DNA of 6,761 nt. It comes from Bacteroidales bacterium (GTDB lineage: Bacteria; Bacteroidota; Bacteroidia; Bacteroidales; JALTDM01). The translations under genes were made by a program, and so were the position numbers. Below the pieces are notes generated by a model that worked only from the letters and a program-made list of their open reading frames with translations, was not told the DNA's origin and made no database searches. Of the stretch, positions 5,345 to 6,761 are shown in pieces. The stretch lies in contig JALTEO010000289.1 of the NCBI GenBank assembly GCA_027073875.1, positions 1 through 6,761 on the forward strand. The letters run 5' to 3'. The first letter of the stretch is position 1; each line of letters opens with the position of its first letter.

Positions 5345-6761
5345 TTACCTCTTATTTTTCTCCTCCATTAAAAGCATTTGCAGAAAAGTAGTGGATATGC
5401 GTCCTAATTGCTCGTCTTTTTTTATGGATTCTGATTTTACGGCATCGATTGCTTTTTTTTCAAATGCCTGTTTCCATTGTCGAGCAGTTGTTATCTTACT
5501 TTGATAATCTTGATTAATCAGGTCATTGTAATTTTTAAAAATACTGTAAGCCGATTCGGGATTACTCTCAAAAGAATTTGCTTTTGTGTCAAAGTGATTT
5601 GCCAATGCTTTTACCTCAGACCTGATTTGATAAGCGGCAGGAATTTGATTAATGCCGTAAGCAATAGGTATATACGGGTGAATACACGGATTTAATGGAG
5701 CCCACCAAACAATAAAACCGTTGTCGGCAGGACGGTCGTCGTAGAGTTGTGTGACGACAGAAAATTTTGTTCCTGCATTGCAAATACGGTGAATCAAATT
5801 ACGGTGCGGATTTTTGTGGAAGGTGTAATTTGTTTCAAAATCAGTGCCTTCATAATGCGACGATAATACCGCTTGAACGGATTTGATAGTAATGGAGCTT
5901 TTCGGTAAAAACGAAAATGGCAAATCGTTGTTGATGCTGTACGATTTATTAGCTAATGCGTTGACACCTGCCCAATGGCGAGGTACATTGCCAAACGAAA
6001 AAGTGTTTGCCGTTTGACCATAAGCTCGTTTGAAATTAAAAGCACCATCGCTTTGCGGAAAATACCAACCCCGTGAAATGGCGTACGATATAATGTCTTG
6101 GCTGGCAAGGATATTGACAGTATCATGTAAATCTACTGTTTCAATAGTGTAGTAATTTGGGATGATAGCTACTTGATTGTCGGGAACTCTTTCGGCTATC
6201 CAGTGTTTCCCTTTGACAACGGCTAAAATCCATATTTCTTTCGGGTCGGCAATGGTGTAGGTTCGTCCCGAAGATTCGTAGCCGATTTCGGAAATAATCT
6301 TACCGGCGATTTTTACACCTTCTTTGGCCGTTTTTGCCCGTTCGGCAATGATTCTCCGCAAATAATATCCGATGTTTCCTTTTGCTGTATCCTCTTTAGA
6401 AGGACAAGCGTTGGAACAGATACTTACACCATTTTTGTTCAGATAATAATCACCGAATTTTTCATTGGTTGTTTCCCACCAAAGATAACCGTAGGTGTGC
6501 GAAACTTGTGGGATTTTGGTGCCGTTTAATAGTGTAATTTTTTCGCCATCGGCATAATCCTTTGATGATACTTTATACAGGTTCACGACTAAATCACCCC
6601 AGTCATCCTCATTATGTCCGACTAAAACAGTGCCCGATTTAGATGCTTGTTTTCCTACTGCTATAGTATAACAGTTTAAATTGGAAACATCTGTAAAAGA
6701 TTGACTTAATGCAATAAAATATATTTGCGAAAAGAAAATTGAAAATGTTATAATTCGAAAC
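5345..6761 (-). CDS. Secreted C69-family dipeptidase (Ntn hydrolase), start outside the window
   Basis: Cysteine dipeptidase of peptidase family C69 (PepD-like), expected to cleave dipeptides in the periplasm or outside the cell. The frame is open from the stop at 5345-5347 to the right edge, giving 471 visible residues; only the start codon and perhaps a few residues are missing. A GTG at 6586-6584 lies inside the domain and is not the real start. The visible N terminus, FRIITFSIFFSQIYFIALSQS, is a signal peptide. It is followed by NLNCYTIAVGKQASKSGTV and GHNEDDWGD, where Cys30 of the visible part (6673-6671) is the expected nucleophile, exposed by processing. Further family landmarks: TIADPKEIWILAVVKGKHWIAERVP from 169, VAIIPNYY, HRICNAGTKFSVVTQL, and VWWAPLNPCIHPYIP (about 351-365). 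No T9SS tail is present. It is convergent with the asparaginase-like gene. Length and motif order are normal, so it should be active. Confidence 0.9.
   Translation of the reverse strand, partial: FRIITFSIFFSQIYFIALSQSFTDVSNLNCYTIAVGKQASKSGTVLVGHNEDDWGDLVVNLYKVSSKDYADGEKITLLNGTKIPQVSHTYGYLWWETTNEKFGDYYLNKNGVSICSNACPSKEDTAKGNIGYYLRRIIAERAKTAKEGVKIAGKIISEIGYESSGRTYTIADPKEIWILAVVKGKHWIAERVPDNQVAIIPNYYTIETVDLHDTVNILASQDIISYAISRGWYFPQSDGAFNFKRAYGQTANTFSFGNVPRHWAGVNALANKSYSINNDLPFSFLPKSSITIKSVQAVLSSHYEGTDFETNYTFHKNPHRNLIHRICNAGTKFSVVTQLYDDRPADNGFIVWWAPLNPCIHPYIPIAYGINQIPAAYQIRSEVKALANHFDTKANSFESNPESAYSIFKNYNDLINQDYQSKITTARQWKQAFEKKAIDAVKSESIKKDEQLGRISTTFLQMLLMEEKNKR

Larger units (their letters stand above)
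5217..5346. mobile_element. Possible MITE-like element with IS-type ends enclosing a REP-like inverted pair
   Basis: The left end GAGACCTTTGCAAAA (5217-5231) is matched by an inverted right end at 5333-5346, which reads AAGACTTTGCAAAA on the minus strand; they differ by one base and a one-base gap. The ends resemble the GAGACCTTTGCAAAA-like termini I recall from some Bacteroidota insertion sequences, but I cannot name the element. Inside lies an inverted pair of 26-bp units (5243-5268 and 5294-5319). The element is about 130 bp and has no coding capacity. No clear target-site duplication is visible at the outer edges. The right end overlaps the stop codon of the dipeptidase gene (5345-5347), so an insertion may have set that protein's C terminus. 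Confidence 0.45.

Noticed and set aside
5477..5695. A 72-codon plus-strand frame
   Set aside because: It is antisense to the dipeptidase coding sequence.
6584..6586. GTG as the start of the dipeptidase
   Set aside because: The same frame continues upstream with the catalytic Cys, the NEDD motif and a signal peptide, so the true start is beyond 6761.

Overview
The window looks like a low-GC Bacteroidota chromosome, probably Bacteroidales or a close relative. The evidence is a secreted protein ending in a type IX secretion (Por) sorting domain, a PorV/PorQ-type outer-membrane barrel, a secreted C69 dipeptidase, A-rich leaders without strong Shine-Dalgarno sites, and a perfect TAnnTTTG -7 box in front of a transposase. 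The species cannot be told from the sequence.

Layout, left to right. (1) Positions 1-521, minus strand: the N-terminal part of an IS1595-family (ISXO2-like) transposase that runs off the left edge and appears frameshifted near its start. (2) 522-870, no gene: the transposase leader and a run of small palindromic repeats (two related ~24-bp hairpins, then a 26-bp GTCAT...ATCT unit with a decayed inverted partner). (3) 871-2559, minus strand: a 562-residue exported protein with six Asp-box (BNR) motifs and a C-terminal T9SS sorting domain. (4) 2560-2890: AT-rich spacer, then a degraded N-terminal fragment of an IS1380-family transposase on the plus strand that reaches the 3' end of hpt. (5) 2891-3436, minus strand: hypoxanthine phosphoribosyltransferase. 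It is divergent from (6) a tightly packed plus-strand operon of purE, an exported beta-barrel protein and a short asparaginase-domain protein (3506-5164). These genes overlap by 20 and 4 nt. (7) 5165-5344: a small MITE-like or REP-like element made of an inverted pair of the same 26-bp unit seen at 732. (8) 5345-6761, minus strand: a C69-family dipeptidase whose frame stays open to the right edge and lacks only its first few codons.

The genes suggest housekeeping functions: purine salvage (hpt) beside de novo purine synthesis (purE), plus envelope and secreted proteins. The intergenic DNA has been repeatedly hit by mobile elements. I found no convincing new defence, phage or biosynthetic system. 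The most interesting points are: the asparaginase-domain gene seems to have lost its central catalytic block by a clean in-frame deletion; an IS1380 fossil abuts hpt; and one family of 26-bp units recurs in two intergenic regions, once inside a structure with IS-like ends.
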